This document shows positions 25,177 to 32,048 of a stretch of 32,048 bases of DNA, in pieces. Every line of letters begins with the position of its first letter. Positions within the stretch are counted from its first letter, which is position 1. The notes beneath the pieces were generated by a model that did no database searches, was not told the origin of the DNA, and saw only the letters and a list, made by a program, of their open reading frames with translations. The position numbers and the translations under genes are program-made. This DNA is from Halodesulfovibrio sp. (GTDB lineage Bacteria; Desulfobacterota; Desulfovibrionia; Desulfovibrionales; Desulfovibrionaceae), in NCBI GenBank assembly GCA_003252375.1, contig QKEJ01000058.1:1-32048 (forward strand). The letters run 5' to 3'.

Positions 25177-26772
25177 ATGCATTCCCCGACGCCCCACCCG
25201 AACTATCCCCCCCTGCCATCCCCCGCCGAAATGGCCGAATGGGACCGCATTGCCATGCGCGATTTCGGCATGCCCGAAACCATGCTCATGGAAAATGCCA
25301 GCCGGGAAGCCCTGCACGCACTTGCGCTGGCCGGCCCACCGCTTGACGGCAGCCACGTGCTGCTCTTCATGGGCGGCGGCAACAACGGCGGAGACGCCGC
25401 CGCTCTTGCCCGCCACCTGCAGGACTGCGGATGCCGGGTTCTGGTTCTGCACACCAGGCCGCGCTCGCACTACAAAGGCGCGGCAGGCTACCACCTGCGC
25501 CTCGCCAGCAAATGCGGCGTCCCGTTCAAATTGCTGCGCGAAAACACGCTTGCACACCTCGCCCCGCCGTGGAACCAGCCGGACATCATTGTTGACGGCC
25601 TGCTGGGCACCGGTTTTTCCGGGAGCCTGCGCGACCAAACACACGCCCTTGTCCGCTGGATGAACGAGCGACGCGGCTGCGCCTTCATCCTGGCCCTGGA
25701 CATCCCTTCCGGACTGGACGGAATGACCGGAGAACCGGCTCCCGAGGCTGTGCGGGCCCATGCCACCGTCACATTCGAAGCAGCCAAGACCGGGCTCCAC
25801 ATGCCGCAGGCCGCCGCCTTCACCGGTACGGTCATGCCCCGCGCCATAGGCTTGCCCGCAGCCGCACGCATCCGGCATCCCGCCTCCTGCATGCTGCTGG
25901 ACAGGAGCACCGCCGCCCTGCTCCCGGCGCTATCACCGGAGATGCACAAGGGTACCTCCGGCCACGTGGTCATTCTCGGCGGCTCCCGGCGCATGCACGG
26001 TGCCCCCATGCTTGCCGCCCTCGGCGCCCAGCGTGGCGGTGCGGGCTACGTGTCCATGGCCGCCCCGGAATCCCTGCTGCCGCACATCACGGCCGGACAT
26101 CCGGAGGTCATGACCCACGCCACAGGTCCCGGAGACGGCTGGGATGACGTCAATGCGCCGCAGGTGACCGAGGCCATGCGCAAGGGCACGGTGGTTGTTG
26201 CCGGGCCGGGCATGGGCCGGGATAACGGTGCCCGGCAAGCCCTGTATCTCGCTCTGTCCTGCGAGGAACGTCCCCCCATGGTGCTCGACGCCGATGCCCT
26301 GTTCCTGCTGGCCGAATCTCCGGCACTGCGCAGCTGCCTCCGGCAGGACGACATCCTCACGCCGCATCCCGGCGAGGCGGCCCGGCTTCTCGGCGTGAGT
26401 ACTGCCGCAATCCAGAAGGACAGACTAGCCACAACGCGTCGTTTTGCGGTAGACTACCCCTGTGTCACCGTACTCAAAGGTGCAGGAACACTGGTCACGC
26501 AGGCCAGCCTGCCCATGGCCCTTTCCCCCTTTGCCGTACCCCAGTTGGCTGTTGCCGGATCGGGGGACGTGCTCGCAGGGCTCATCGGCAGTCTTCTCGC
26601 CCAAGGCCTCTCGCCGTTCAATGCGGCCTGCCTCGGCGTGTATCTGCACGGACTGTCCGGCCTGCACCTGCAACAGGAATTTCCGAACCGCGGCAACACC
26701 GCCTGCGACATCGCCCGCGCCCTCGCGTCCGCAAAAAAGGAGCTCTCCACATGCTTACCGCACAAGACATAA
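25177..26772 (+). CDS. nnr: Bifunctional NAD(P)H-hydrate repair enzyme (epimerase + dehydratase)
   Basis: A 531-aa fusion that repairs damaged NAD(P)HX. The N-terminal YjeF/NnrE domain (about 14-235) epimerises R- and S-NAD(P)HX; it shows GGGNNGGDA (66-74), DGLLGTGFSG and DIPSGLDGMTG. The C-terminal NnrD carbohydrate-kinase-like domain (about 260-520) is the ADP/ATP-dependent dehydratase; it shows KGTSGHVVILGGS, RGGAGYVSMA, DADALFLLAE, TPHPGEAARLLG and the catalytic-loop AVAGSGDVLAGLIG. The ATG at 25177 has GGAGG 5 nt upstream; the frame remains open upstream across acpS, but that part is a shadow. It overlaps the following CBS gene by 22 nt. Confidence 0.95.
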   Translation: MHSPTPHPNYPPLPSPAEMAEWDRIAMRDFGMPETMLMENASREALHALALAGPPLDGSHVLLFMGGGNNGGDAAALARHLQDCGCRVLVLHTRPRSHYKGAAGYHLRLASKCGVPFKLLRENTLAHLAPPWNQPDIIVDGLLGTGFSGSLRDQTHALVRWMNERRGCAFILALDIPSGLDGMTGEPAPEAVRAHATVTFEAAKTGLHMPQAAAFTGTVMPRAIGLPAAARIRHPASCMLLDRSTAALLPALSPEMHKGTSGHVVILGGSRRMHGAPMLAALGAQRGGAGYVSMAAPESLLPHITAGHPEVMTHATGPGDGWDDVNAPQVTEAMRKGTVVVAGPGMGRDNGARQALYLALSCEERPPMVLDADALFLLAESPALRSCLRQDDILTPHPGEAARLLGVSTAAIQKDRLATTRRFAVDYPCVTVLKGAGTLVTQASLPMALSPFAVPQLAVAGSGDVLAGLIGSLLAQGLSPFNAACLGVYLHGLSGLHLQQEFPNRGNTACDIARALASAKKELSTCLPHKT

Positions 26773-27203
26773 TGACTGCCGACGTTGTTACGGTTTCCCC
26801 GGAAACGGACATCCCCACGGCCGCACGGCTGATGGTGGAAAACAAGTACAACGGCCTGCCCGTGATTTCCAAGGACGGCACCCTCGTGGGCATCATCTGC
26901 CAGAGCGACCTCATCAGCCAGCAGAAGAAGCTGAGCCTGCCCTCCCTTTTCACCGTGCTGGACGGCATCATCCCCATGGGATCCATGTCCGACCTTGACG
27001 CACAGGTCCGCAAGATTGCGGCCAGCAAGGTGGCGGAGGCCATGACTGCCGCCCCGACCACGGTGCGGCCCACGACCCCCATAGACGAAATCGCCTCCCT
27101 GATGGTCGACAGCCAGTACCACAGCCTGCCCGTAGTTGACGGCGGCAAGGTTGTGGGCATTGTCGGCAAGGAGGATATTCTGCGAACCCTCATCAACGGA
27201 TAG
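26751..27203 (+). CDS. Two-CBS-domain protein
   Basis: A 150-aa cytoplasmic protein made of a pair of CBS domains (about 1-58 and 90-150), each opening with the usual A-x-x-I/A-M-T pattern (AQDIMTADVVTV; VAEAMTAAPTTV) and closing with LVGIICQSDL or VVGIVGKEDIL. CBS pairs bind adenine nucleotides (AMP, ATP, NAD, S-adenosylmethionine) and act as energy or cofactor sensors. The coding sequence begins inside the end of nnr (22-nt overlap), so the two are probably translated together. A regulatory link to NAD(P)HX repair is an inference from this overlap only; the ligand is unknown. Confidence 0.92.
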   Translation: MLTAQDIMTADVVTVSPETDIPTAARLMVENKYNGLPVISKDGTLVGIICQSDLISQQKKLSLPSLFTVLDGIIPMGSMSDLDAQVRKIAASKVAEAMTAAPTTVRPTTPIDEIASLMVDSQYHSLPVVDGGKVVGIVGKEDILRTLING

Positions 27204-27212
27204 ACAGCCCCC

Positions 27213-27713
27213 GTGCTTTTGCAACTGAACGACACCGACGCAACCGAATCCCTGGGGCGGGCCACGGCGCAGGCCCTTGCAACGGCCGGTCAGGCCCTGC
27301 CCCTCATGTTTCAGGGGACCCTCGGCAGCGGCAAGACCACCCTCATCCGCGCACTGGTGGAAGCCATGCCCGGCGGAGAGGATGCCGAAGTCAGCAGCCC
27401 CAGCTTCAACCTCTTCAACATCTACCCCACCCGTCCGGAGACCGTGCATTTCGACCTGTACCGGCTTGAAGGCGCACCTCTGGACAGCAGCTATTTCGAG
27501 TACCTGGACGAGGGGCGCTCCCTCATGCTCATCGAGTGGGCCGAGTTCATTCCAGCGGCAGATTGGCCTGATGAGTGGTTGCTTTTTCGCTGGGTTCCAT
27601 GCGATGAAGGCCGACACGTCGAAATCACGTATCATGGCCCGAAAGCCGGTCGGATTTACGATGCGCTGCGCCATCTGGTGGGCACAAACACCAGTCGGGT
27701 AGGTAATGGGTAA
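27213..27713 (+). CDS. tsaE: tRNA t6A37 biosynthesis ATPase TsaE
   Basis: A 166-aa P-loop ATPase that works with TsaB and TsaD to place threonylcarbamoyl on adenosine 37 of ANN-decoding tRNAs. Seen: Walker A GTLGSGKTTL (35-44), SSPSFNLFNIYPT (61-73), HFDLYRLEG and LIEWAEF (Walker B-type region). Length is close to E. coli TsaE (153 aa). The start is a GTG at 27213, 9 nt after the CBS stop, without an evident ribosome-binding site, so re-initiation after the CBS gene is likely. tsaB and tsaD are not in the window. Confidence 0.94.
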   Translation: MLLQLNDTDATESLGRATAQALATAGQALPLMFQGTLGSGKTTLIRALVEAMPGGEDAEVSSPSFNLFNIYPTRPETVHFDLYRLEGAPLDSSYFEYLDEGRSLMLIEWAEFIPAADWPDEWLLFRWVPCDEGRHVEITYHGPKAGRIYDALRHLVGTNTSRVGNG

Positions 27714-27771
27714 CCGGTGGGCCACGCCCACCAAACTGGACACAACCCCTCAAACACACAAAGGAATCGGT

Positions 27772-28998
27772 ATGCGTATTCTGGTTCAGAAATTCGGGGG
27801 AACTTCCGTTGCCAACCTAGAGTGCATGAAGCAGGTCCGCGAAAAGACTCTCGCTGCAAGAGCAAAGGGATACAAGGTCGTTGTGGTTCTTTCCGCACGG
27901 TCGGGTGACACCAACAAGCTGCTTGCCCTTGCCGATGAGTATTCACGCGAACCTGACGCTGCGGAAGTTGATTCCCTTGTTTCCACCGGCGAGCAGGTCT
28001 CCGTCAGCCTGTTTGCCATGATGCTCAAGGATGCCGGCATCAAAAGCCGCTCCCTGCTGGGCTTCCAGATTCCCATGAAGACGGACAAGGACCATGGAAA
28101 GGCCCGCATTGTCGGCATAGACAATGAGCGGATGATCGCCATGCTGGAAGAGTACGACGTGCTCGCCATTGCAGGCTTCCAGGGTATTACGGAAGACAAT
28201 CGCATCACCACGCTCGGTCGCGGGGGATCAGATACCTCTGCCGTTGCCATCGCCGCAGCCCTCGGCTGCGAATGCGAAATCTACACGGATGTGGACGGTG
28301 TATATACCACCGACCCCAACATGTGCAGTGCGGCGCGCAAGATGGACAAGGTGTCCTATGACGAGATGCTGGAAATGGCCAGCATGGGTGCCAAGGTTCT
28401 CCAGATCAGGTCCGTGGAGTTCGCCAAGAAGTACAAGGTGCCGGTTCACGTGCGCTCCACCTTCACGGACACTCCGGGAACATTAGTAACGCAAGAGGAT
28501 TCAACGATGGAAGCAGTTCTCGTTTCGGGCATCGCATATGACAAGGATCAGGCCCGCGTCACCCTGCGCGACGTGCCGGACGTTCCCGGGGTTGCCTACA
28601 ACCTGTTCGGCCCCCTTGCCGACAAGGGCGTCGTGGTGGACATGATCGTCCAGAACCCCAGCCGTGACGGCAAGACCGACATGACCTTCACGGTGCCCCG
28701 CGCGGATCTGAAGAAGACCCTGGCGCTGATGGAAGAGATCAAGCAGGAGACCGGCGCCGCCGAGGTGCTGCACGACCTGCACGTCTGCAAGGTTTCCGCC
28801 ATCGGCGTGGGCATGCGCAACCACTCCGGCGTGGCCGCCAAGGCCTTCGAAGCGCTGCGCTCCATGAATATCAACATCCTCATGATTAGCACCTCCGAGA
28901 TCAAGATTACCTGTCTGATCGAGGAGAAATACACGGAACTTGCGGTTCGCACCCTGCACGACGCCTTCGGGCTGGATAAAGACTCCATGCTTGGCTAA
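27772..28998 (+). CDS. lysC: Aspartokinase (lysine-sensitive type, alpha chain)
   Basis: A 408-aa kinase that phosphorylates aspartate, the first step to lysine, threonine, methionine and diaminopimelate. Seen: VQKFGGTSV (5-13), the STGEQVSVSLFAMML block, GRGGSDTSAVAIAAAL, and two C-terminal ACT domains (about 265-405) that bind the inhibiting amino acids. The ATG at 27772 has AAGGA 6 nt upstream. Length is the same as I recall for Bacillus subtilis aspartokinase II (408 aa), and an in-frame ATG with a good ribosome-binding site lies at codon 246, where that enzyme's small beta chain begins. cimA follows after 2 nt, so aspartate-family and isoleucine entry enzymes are made together. Confidence 0.96.
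   Translation: MRILVQKFGGTSVANLECMKQVREKTLAARAKGYKVVVVLSARSGDTNKLLALADEYSREPDAAEVDSLVSTGEQVSVSLFAMMLKDAGIKSRSLLGFQIPMKTDKDHGKARIVGIDNERMIAMLEEYDVLAIAGFQGITEDNRITTLGRGGSDTSAVAIAAALGCECEIYTDVDGVYTTDPNMCSAARKMDKVSYDEMLEMASMGAKVLQIRSVEFAKKYKVPVHVRSTFTDTPGTLVTQEDSTMEAVLVSGIAYDKDQARVTLRDVPDVPGVAYNLFGPLADKGVVVDMIVQNPSRDGKTDMTFTVPRADLKKTLALMEEIKQETGAAEVLHDLHVCKVSAIGVGMRNHSGVAAKAFEALRSMNINILMISTSEIKITCLIEEKYTELAVRTLHDAFGLDKDSMLG
28494..28509 (+). promoter_or_regulatory. Internal ribosome-binding site and start for a lysC beta chain
   Basis: AGAGGA (28494-28499), a 7-nt spacer and ATG at 28507, in frame with lysC. It would yield a 163-aa product made only of the ACT regulatory domains, as in alpha2-beta2 aspartokinases of Bacillus and Corynebacterium. 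Prediction from spacing and position. Confidence 0.6.
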
Positions 28999-29000
28999 TC

Positions 29001-30620
29001 ATGAAAAAAATACAGATATACGACACGACGCTCCGGGACGGAACACAGTCGGAAGACATCAACCTCAATAATGAGGACAAGATCAAGATCGCACTCAAGC
29101 TCGACGAGCTGGGCGTGGACTTCATCGAAGGTGGCTGGCCGGGTTCCAACCCTGTGGATCGTGCCTTCTTCAAGGAGATACAAAGCTATCACCTGAACAC
29201 GGCACGCATTGCCGCATTCGGCAGCACGCACCATCCCAACTTCCTGCCGGAAGCGGATCCGAACCTGCGCAGCCTCCTCGATTCGGGCGCTGCGGTGTGC
29301 ACCATTTTCGGCAAGACGTGGAATATCCACGCCACGGAGGCGCTCCGTGTTCCTGAAGAGCGGAATCTGGAAATCATTCATGATTCCGTCGCGTATCTGC
29401 GTTCGCAGGGGGCTCGGGTGTTCTTTGACGCCGAGCACTTCTTCGACGGTTTCAAGTCCAATCCGGACTATGCCATCGCCGCCATCGGCAGCGCCTTCAA
29501 GGCCGGTGCCGAGGTACTGGTCCTGTGCGACACCAACGGCGGCACCCTGCCGTCCGAGGTTTCGCAGATCGTCGGGGCCGTGCGTGAAGCCCTGCCCGAT
29601 GCCCAGATCGGCATCCATACCCACAACGACTGTGAAATGGCTGTGGCCAACGCCATCGCGGCCGTACAGGCCGGCGCCATGCACATTCAGGGTACCATGA
29701 ACGGCGTGGGTGAACGCTGCGGCAACGCCAACCTCTGCTCCATCATTCCCATTCTGGAACTGAAGTGCGGGGGAGCCTACTCCACCATTCCGCACGAGAA
29801 GCTGCCCATCATAACGGCAACCTCCGCATATGTGTCGGACGTGGCCAACCTGCAGCCCTTCAACCGCCAGCCCTTTGTGGGACGCTCCGCCTTTGCCCAC
29901 AAGGGAGGCATCCATGCCAGCGCGGTCAACCGCATGGCCATGCTCTACGAGCACGTGGACCCGAAGGAAGTGGGCAACCGCCAGCGCGTGCTGCTCACCG
30001 AGCTTGCGGGCCGGGCAAACATCGTCAGCATGGCCCGTCGCTTCGGCTTCCATCTGGACAAGGACGAGCCTGTGGTAAAGGGGCTGCTCAACGAACTGAA
30101 GACCCGTTCCAGCATGGGATACGACTATGCGGCCGCCGAGGCCTCCGTGGAACTGCTTCTGCTCAAGAAGCTGGCCCGGCGCGGCGTACGGGAGTTCTTC
30201 AACCTCGTACAGTTCCGGGTTCTTGAACTCAAGGACTCGCAAGGCAAGGAACCCATCTCCGAAGCTTCGGTGCGGGTGGAGGTCGAAGGGGTTATCGAGC
30301 ACACGGCCGCCAGCGGCCAGGGCCCGGTGAACGCACTGGACAACGCCCTGCGCAAGGCCCTGATCGGCTTCTACCCCCGCCTGAACGAAATGCGCCTGCT
30401 CGACTTCAAGGTCCGGGTCATGACCGCCACCAACCCCGATGGCGGGGGCACGGCCTCCGTGGTCCGGGTACTCATCGAATCCGGCGACCACACCAGCCGC
30501 TGGGTTACGGTGGGCGTCTCGCACAACATCATCGAGGCAAGCTGGCAGGCTCTCGTGGATTCCATTACGTACAAGCTCTACAAGGACGAGTACGAAAAGC
30601 GGAAGAACGACGAAGAATAA
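29001..30620 (+). CDS. cimA: (R)-citramalate synthase
   Basis: A 539-aa DRE-TIM enzyme that condenses pyruvate with acetyl-CoA to citramalate, the threonine-independent entry to isoleucine. Seen: YDTTLRDGTQ (7-16, catalytic Arg12 and metal-binding Asp13), GGWPGSNP, metal-binding His206 and His208 in GIHTHNDCEMAVAN, GTMNGVGERCGNANL, the AHKGGIHASAV block, and a C-terminal LeuA-dimer regulatory domain (about 400-530) that binds the feedback inhibitor. The long form, with GGWPG in the first barrel strands, matches citramalate synthase rather than 2-isopropylmalate synthase. The ATG comes 2 nt after the lysC stop with little ribosome-binding site, so translation is likely coupled. Confidence 0.92.
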   Translation: MKKIQIYDTTLRDGTQSEDINLNNEDKIKIALKLDELGVDFIEGGWPGSNPVDRAFFKEIQSYHLNTARIAAFGSTHHPNFLPEADPNLRSLLDSGAAVCTIFGKTWNIHATEALRVPEERNLEIIHDSVAYLRSQGARVFFDAEHFFDGFKSNPDYAIAAIGSAFKAGAEVLVLCDTNGGTLPSEVSQIVGAVREALPDAQIGIHTHNDCEMAVANAIAAVQAGAMHIQGTMNGVGERCGNANLCSIIPILELKCGGAYSTIPHEKLPIITATSAYVSDVANLQPFNRQPFVGRSAFAHKGGIHASAVNRMAMLYEHVDPKEVGNRQRVLLTELAGRANIVSMARRFGFHLDKDEPVVKGLLNELKTRSSMGYDYAAAEASVELLLLKKLARRGVREFFNLVQFRVLELKDSQGKEPISEASVRVEVEGVIEHTAASGQGPVNALDNALRKALIGFYPRLNEMRLLDFKVRVMTATNPDGGGTASVVRVLIESGDHTSRWVTVGVSHNIIEASWQALVDSITYKLYKDEYEKRKNDEE

Positions 30621-30639
30621 CAGACCAATGCATGTGACA

Positions 30640-30669
30640 AAAGGCCGGAACCGCAAGGTTCCGGCCTTT
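30640..30669. terminator. Bidirectional terminator between cimA and ribB
   Basis: AAAGGCCGGAACC, loop GCAA, GGTTCCGGCCTTT: a 13-bp perfect stem with T-rich flanks on both strands. It lies 19 nt past cimA on the plus strand and about 109 nt past ribB on the minus strand. Confidence 0.88.
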
Positions 30670-30778
30670 CTTTATGGCTTTCAGGCTAGGCTTTCGTTGT
30701 ATGGAGTGCAGCCGCGCATGCCGCTAGTCGGACGGCAGACGGGCGCGCGAGGAACAGGAAGGTGTGCCGCGCCGGGCG

Positions 30779-31435
30779 CTAGCTGGCCTTGCGTTCCACC
30801 TGCATGCGGTACTGGACCACATCCTCGACCGTCAGCACGGGCATGCCGTGCTTTCTGCCCAGAGTGATGATTTCCGGCAAGCGGGACATGGAGCCGTCAG
30901 GATTGGTCACCTCGCAGAGCACGCCGCAGGGTTCAAGCCCGGCAAGGCGCATGAGATCCACGGTGGCTTCGGTATGCCCCCGGCGTACCAGCACTCCGCC
31001 ATCTCTTGCCCGCAGGGGGAAGACATGTCCTGGACGGTGCAGATCCGTGGGGACAGCATCTGCAGCGGAAGCAGCCTTGACCGTACGCAGACGGTCCGCA
31101 GCGGAGACGCCGGTGGTCACCCCTTCCGAGGCCTCGATGCTGACCGTGAAGGCGGTCTGATACTGGCTGCTGTTTCGCTCGACCATCATGGGAAGCTTGA
31201 GCTGGCGCACCTTCTCATCGGTGAGGCACAGACAGACAATGCCGCTGCACTCGCGGATGAGCATGGCCATCTGTTCCTGTGTCAGGTGCTGGGAGGAGAA
31301 GATGAGATCACCCTCGTTCTCGCGATCCTCGTCGTCGACCACAAGAACGCCCTGGCCATTGCGCAGGGATTCCAGTGCACGTTCGACGCGCTCGAGAGGG
31401 GTACCGAAGGAGGACAAAAGGGACGACTGATTCAT
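30779..31435 (-). CDS. ribB: 3,4-dihydroxy-2-butanone 4-phosphate synthase
   Basis: A 218-aa enzyme that turns ribulose 5-phosphate into dihydroxybutanone phosphate plus formate, supplying the four-carbon unit of riboflavin. Seen: [12 protein letters not shown] (34-45) with the acidic metal/substrate loop, [20 protein letters not shown], and [17 protein letters not shown]. It is the stand-alone form, equal in length to E. coli RibB (217 aa), without a fused GTP cyclohydrolase II domain. The frame continues upstream to 31696 through the riboswitch, but the ATG at 31435, with AGGAG 8 nt upstream, is the natural start. Control is by the FMN riboswitch in its leader. Confidence 0.96.
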   Translation of the reverse strand: MNQSSLLSSFGTPLERVERALESLRNGQGVLVVDDEDRENEGDLIFSSQHLTQEQMAMLIRECSGIVCLCLTDEKVRQLKLPMMVERNSSQYQTAFTVSIEASEGVTTGVSAADRLRTVKAASAADAVPTDLHRPGHVFPLRARDGGVLVRRGHTEATVDLMRLAGLEPCGVLCEVTNPDGSMSRLPEIITLGRKHGMPVLTVEDVVQYRMQVERKAS

Positions 31436-31477
31436 GGTGAATGCTCCTGTAGAGACGTAACCAGAATCAGGGCACGG

Positions 31478-31516
31478 AAAAACGAGACAGAAGCCGGGGC
31501 GCAAGGCACCACCGGC
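31478..31516 (-). promoter_or_regulatory. Candidate expression-platform hairpin of the ribB riboswitch
   Basis: On the minus strand GCCGG-T-GGTGC, loop CTT, GCGCC-CCGGC (31516-31493) forms a 10-bp stem with one bulged T, then TTCTGTCTCGTTTTT (31492-31478). It resembles an imperfect terminator between aptamer and ribB. An adjacent CACGGG/CCCGTG hairpin (31516-31535) shares one base with it. Which pairing switches with FMN is not clear from sequence. Confidence 0.45.
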
Positions 31517-31552
31517 ACGGGACGATTCGCCCGTGGCAGGACTGCTGACTGT

Positions 31553-31713
31553 CTTATACTCTTCCATCCGGACTGTAACCGTCGGCTCTGGCATCGCACC
31601 AGATCTGCTGACCTCCGTTTCCTTTGACCATCGCCGGAACGGAGCGCTCGCGGGCTCCCCGAAGCAACTCGGGATACCGCCGGTAGGGAATTGCACCCTG
31701 CCCTGAGAATAAG
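31553..31713 (-). promoter_or_regulatory. FMN riboswitch (RFN element)
   Basis: About 161 nt on the minus strand, with nearly every conserved RFN block in order. The closing stem is CTTATTCTC (31713-31705) with GAGTATAAG (31561-31553). Between them are AGGGCAGGGTGCAATTCCC, ACCGGCGGTA, GAGCCCGCGAGCG, GGTCAGCAGATCTGGTG, GCCGACGGTTACAGTC and CGGATGGAAGAG. It binds FMN and lowers ribB expression when FMN is plentiful. The aptamer closely resembles the E. coli ribB leader. Confidence 0.97.
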
Positions 31714-31720
31714 CAGTTGG

Positions 31721-31750
31721 ACCCTAGCCCCGTCCGCCTTGCGCTGTCAA
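31721..31750 (-). promoter_or_regulatory. Candidate promoter for ribB
   Basis: A perfect TTGACA (31750-31745), an 18-nt spacer and TAGGGT (31726-31721) on the minus strand. Transcription would begin about 7 nt on, at the first base of the riboswitch closing stem, which supports the call despite the weak -10. Confidence 0.55.
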
Positions 31751-31832
31751 CACCTCCGGCACCAAACCATGATGAATCACAGAAGAATCATTCGCTATCG
31801 CGGAAGACGGCTGCAAGCATCGCGTCACCATG

Positions 31833-31864
31833 AAAAGCGCAGTGCCTGCCTGCAGACACTGCGC
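31833..31864 (-). terminator. Intrinsic terminator after the right-edge gene
   Basis: GCGCAGTG and CACTGCGC (8 bp) enclose an inner CTGC/GCAG stem; on the minus strand a TTTT run follows (31836-31833). It lies 48 nt past the stop of the partial membrane protein gene. Confidence 0.7.
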
Positions 31865-31912
31865 AGAATAACCGGACTGCAACGGCCGCCGGTTGCATAC
31901 TGTCCAAAGACC

Positions 31913-32047
31913 TCAGGCTACGAAGCGTGCTCCGGCAAAGCCGACTGCTGCGCCCAGCAGAATGGAAAAGAGGCTCATGGGCACCACAGCCTTTGCATCC
32001 TGCGGAAAAACGAGCAGCATGACCGGGAGTGCCGTCATAAGAGCGAT
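31913..32047 (-). CDS. C-terminal end of an unidentified membrane protein (runs off the right edge)
   Basis: Only the last 44 codons and a TGA stop (31915-31913) are in the window. They encode two hydrophobic stretches (IALMTALPVMLLVF and MSLFSILLGAAVGFAGARFVA) split by a short PQDAKAVVP turn, as in the last two spans of a small transporter or permease. The family cannot be named from this piece. Coding is supported by the clean membrane pattern and the hairpin terminator that follows. Confidence 0.55.
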   Translation of the reverse strand: MALMTALPVMLLVFPQDAKAVVPMSLFSILLGAAVGFAGARFVA

Positions 32048-32048
32048 A

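Noticed and set aside
28995-30656. 553-codon minus-strand open frame opposite cimA
   Set aside because: Antisense shadow of cimA; Gly/Val/His-rich with no motifs.
31436-31696. Upstream extension of the ribB reading frame
   Set aside because: It reads through the FMN riboswitch and leader; the family N-terminus and AGGAG set the start at 31435.
1-32048. tRNA, rRNA, CRISPR array, insertion sequence or phage genes
   Set aside because: I looked for tRNA-like TTCGA arms, regularly spaced repeats, transposase or integrase motifs and found none; short matches such as the TTCGAA near 10106 lack a cloverleaf.

Overview
This is a GC-rich, gene-dense stretch of housekeeping chromosome. It most likely comes from a Desulfovibrio-type sulfate-reducing deltaproteobacterium (Desulfobacterota). 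Three things point there. The adenylate kinase carries the Cys-X5-His-X15-Cys-X2-Cys metal-binding LID site at residues 129/135/151/154 that is known from the Desulfovibrio gigas enzyme. A precorrin-2 dehydrogenase / CcsA-HemX-like / hemA cluster sits next to tilS. Isoleucine synthesis appears to start from a citramalate synthase beside aspartokinase. No mobile element, CRISPR array, rRNA, tRNA or phage gene was seen.

Layout. 1-1830 (minus): the start of a CgeB/DUF3880-like glycosyltransferase cut by the window edge, and a GT9 heptosyltransferase-like protein. 1981-6328 (plus): a tetrapyrrole-entry cluster (precorrin-2 dehydrogenase, CcsA/HemX-like membrane protein, hemA), a cysteine-containing 111-aa unknown, and tilS. 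6413-7084 (plus): adk with its own candidate promoter, ending at a strong bidirectional hairpin. 7180-10033 (minus): the TrkH/TrkA potassium uptake pair. 10264-21250 (minus): from upstream to downstream mfd, a SurA-like lipoprotein, a SurA-like periplasmic chaperone, a RodZ-like HTH membrane protein, recO, glyQ, glyS, then rpsT with its own candidate promoter and terminator. 21383-21859 (minus): a stand-alone cheW with a terminator. 22088-22315 (plus): a 75-aa unknown. 22444-23781 (minus): ugd, with converging hairpins between it and the small gene. 24016-30620 (plus): a long run of pdxJ, acpS, nnrE-nnrD fusion, a two-CBS protein, tsaE, lysC and cimA, closed by a bidirectional hairpin. 30779-31750 (minus): ribB behind a textbook FMN riboswitch and a candidate promoter. 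31913-32047 (minus): the last 44 codons of a membrane protein, followed by its terminator.

How the genes fit together. The hem cluster supplies 5-aminolevulinate (via HemA) and turns precorrin-2 into sirohydrochlorin; in sulfate reducers this feeds siroheme and, by the siroheme-dependent route, heme. The plus-strand run from 24016 joins cofactor synthesis and repair (PLP, 4'-phosphopantetheine, NAD(P)HX) with tRNA t6A formation and entry into the aspartate and isoleucine pathways. The mfd-to-rodZ block combines transcription-coupled repair with envelope protein folding and cell shape.

I found no clear evidence of a new multi-gene system. The points most worth a second look are an apparent internal start in lysC, the HemX-like protein with an eroded tryptophan motif, two small unknown genes with paired cysteines, the stand-alone riboswitch-controlled ribB, and a SurA-like lipoprotein without a recognisable parvulin active region. 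Gaps between genes are short; the only gene-free stretch over 300 bases is 31436-31912, which holds the ribB leader, riboswitch, promoter and a terminator.
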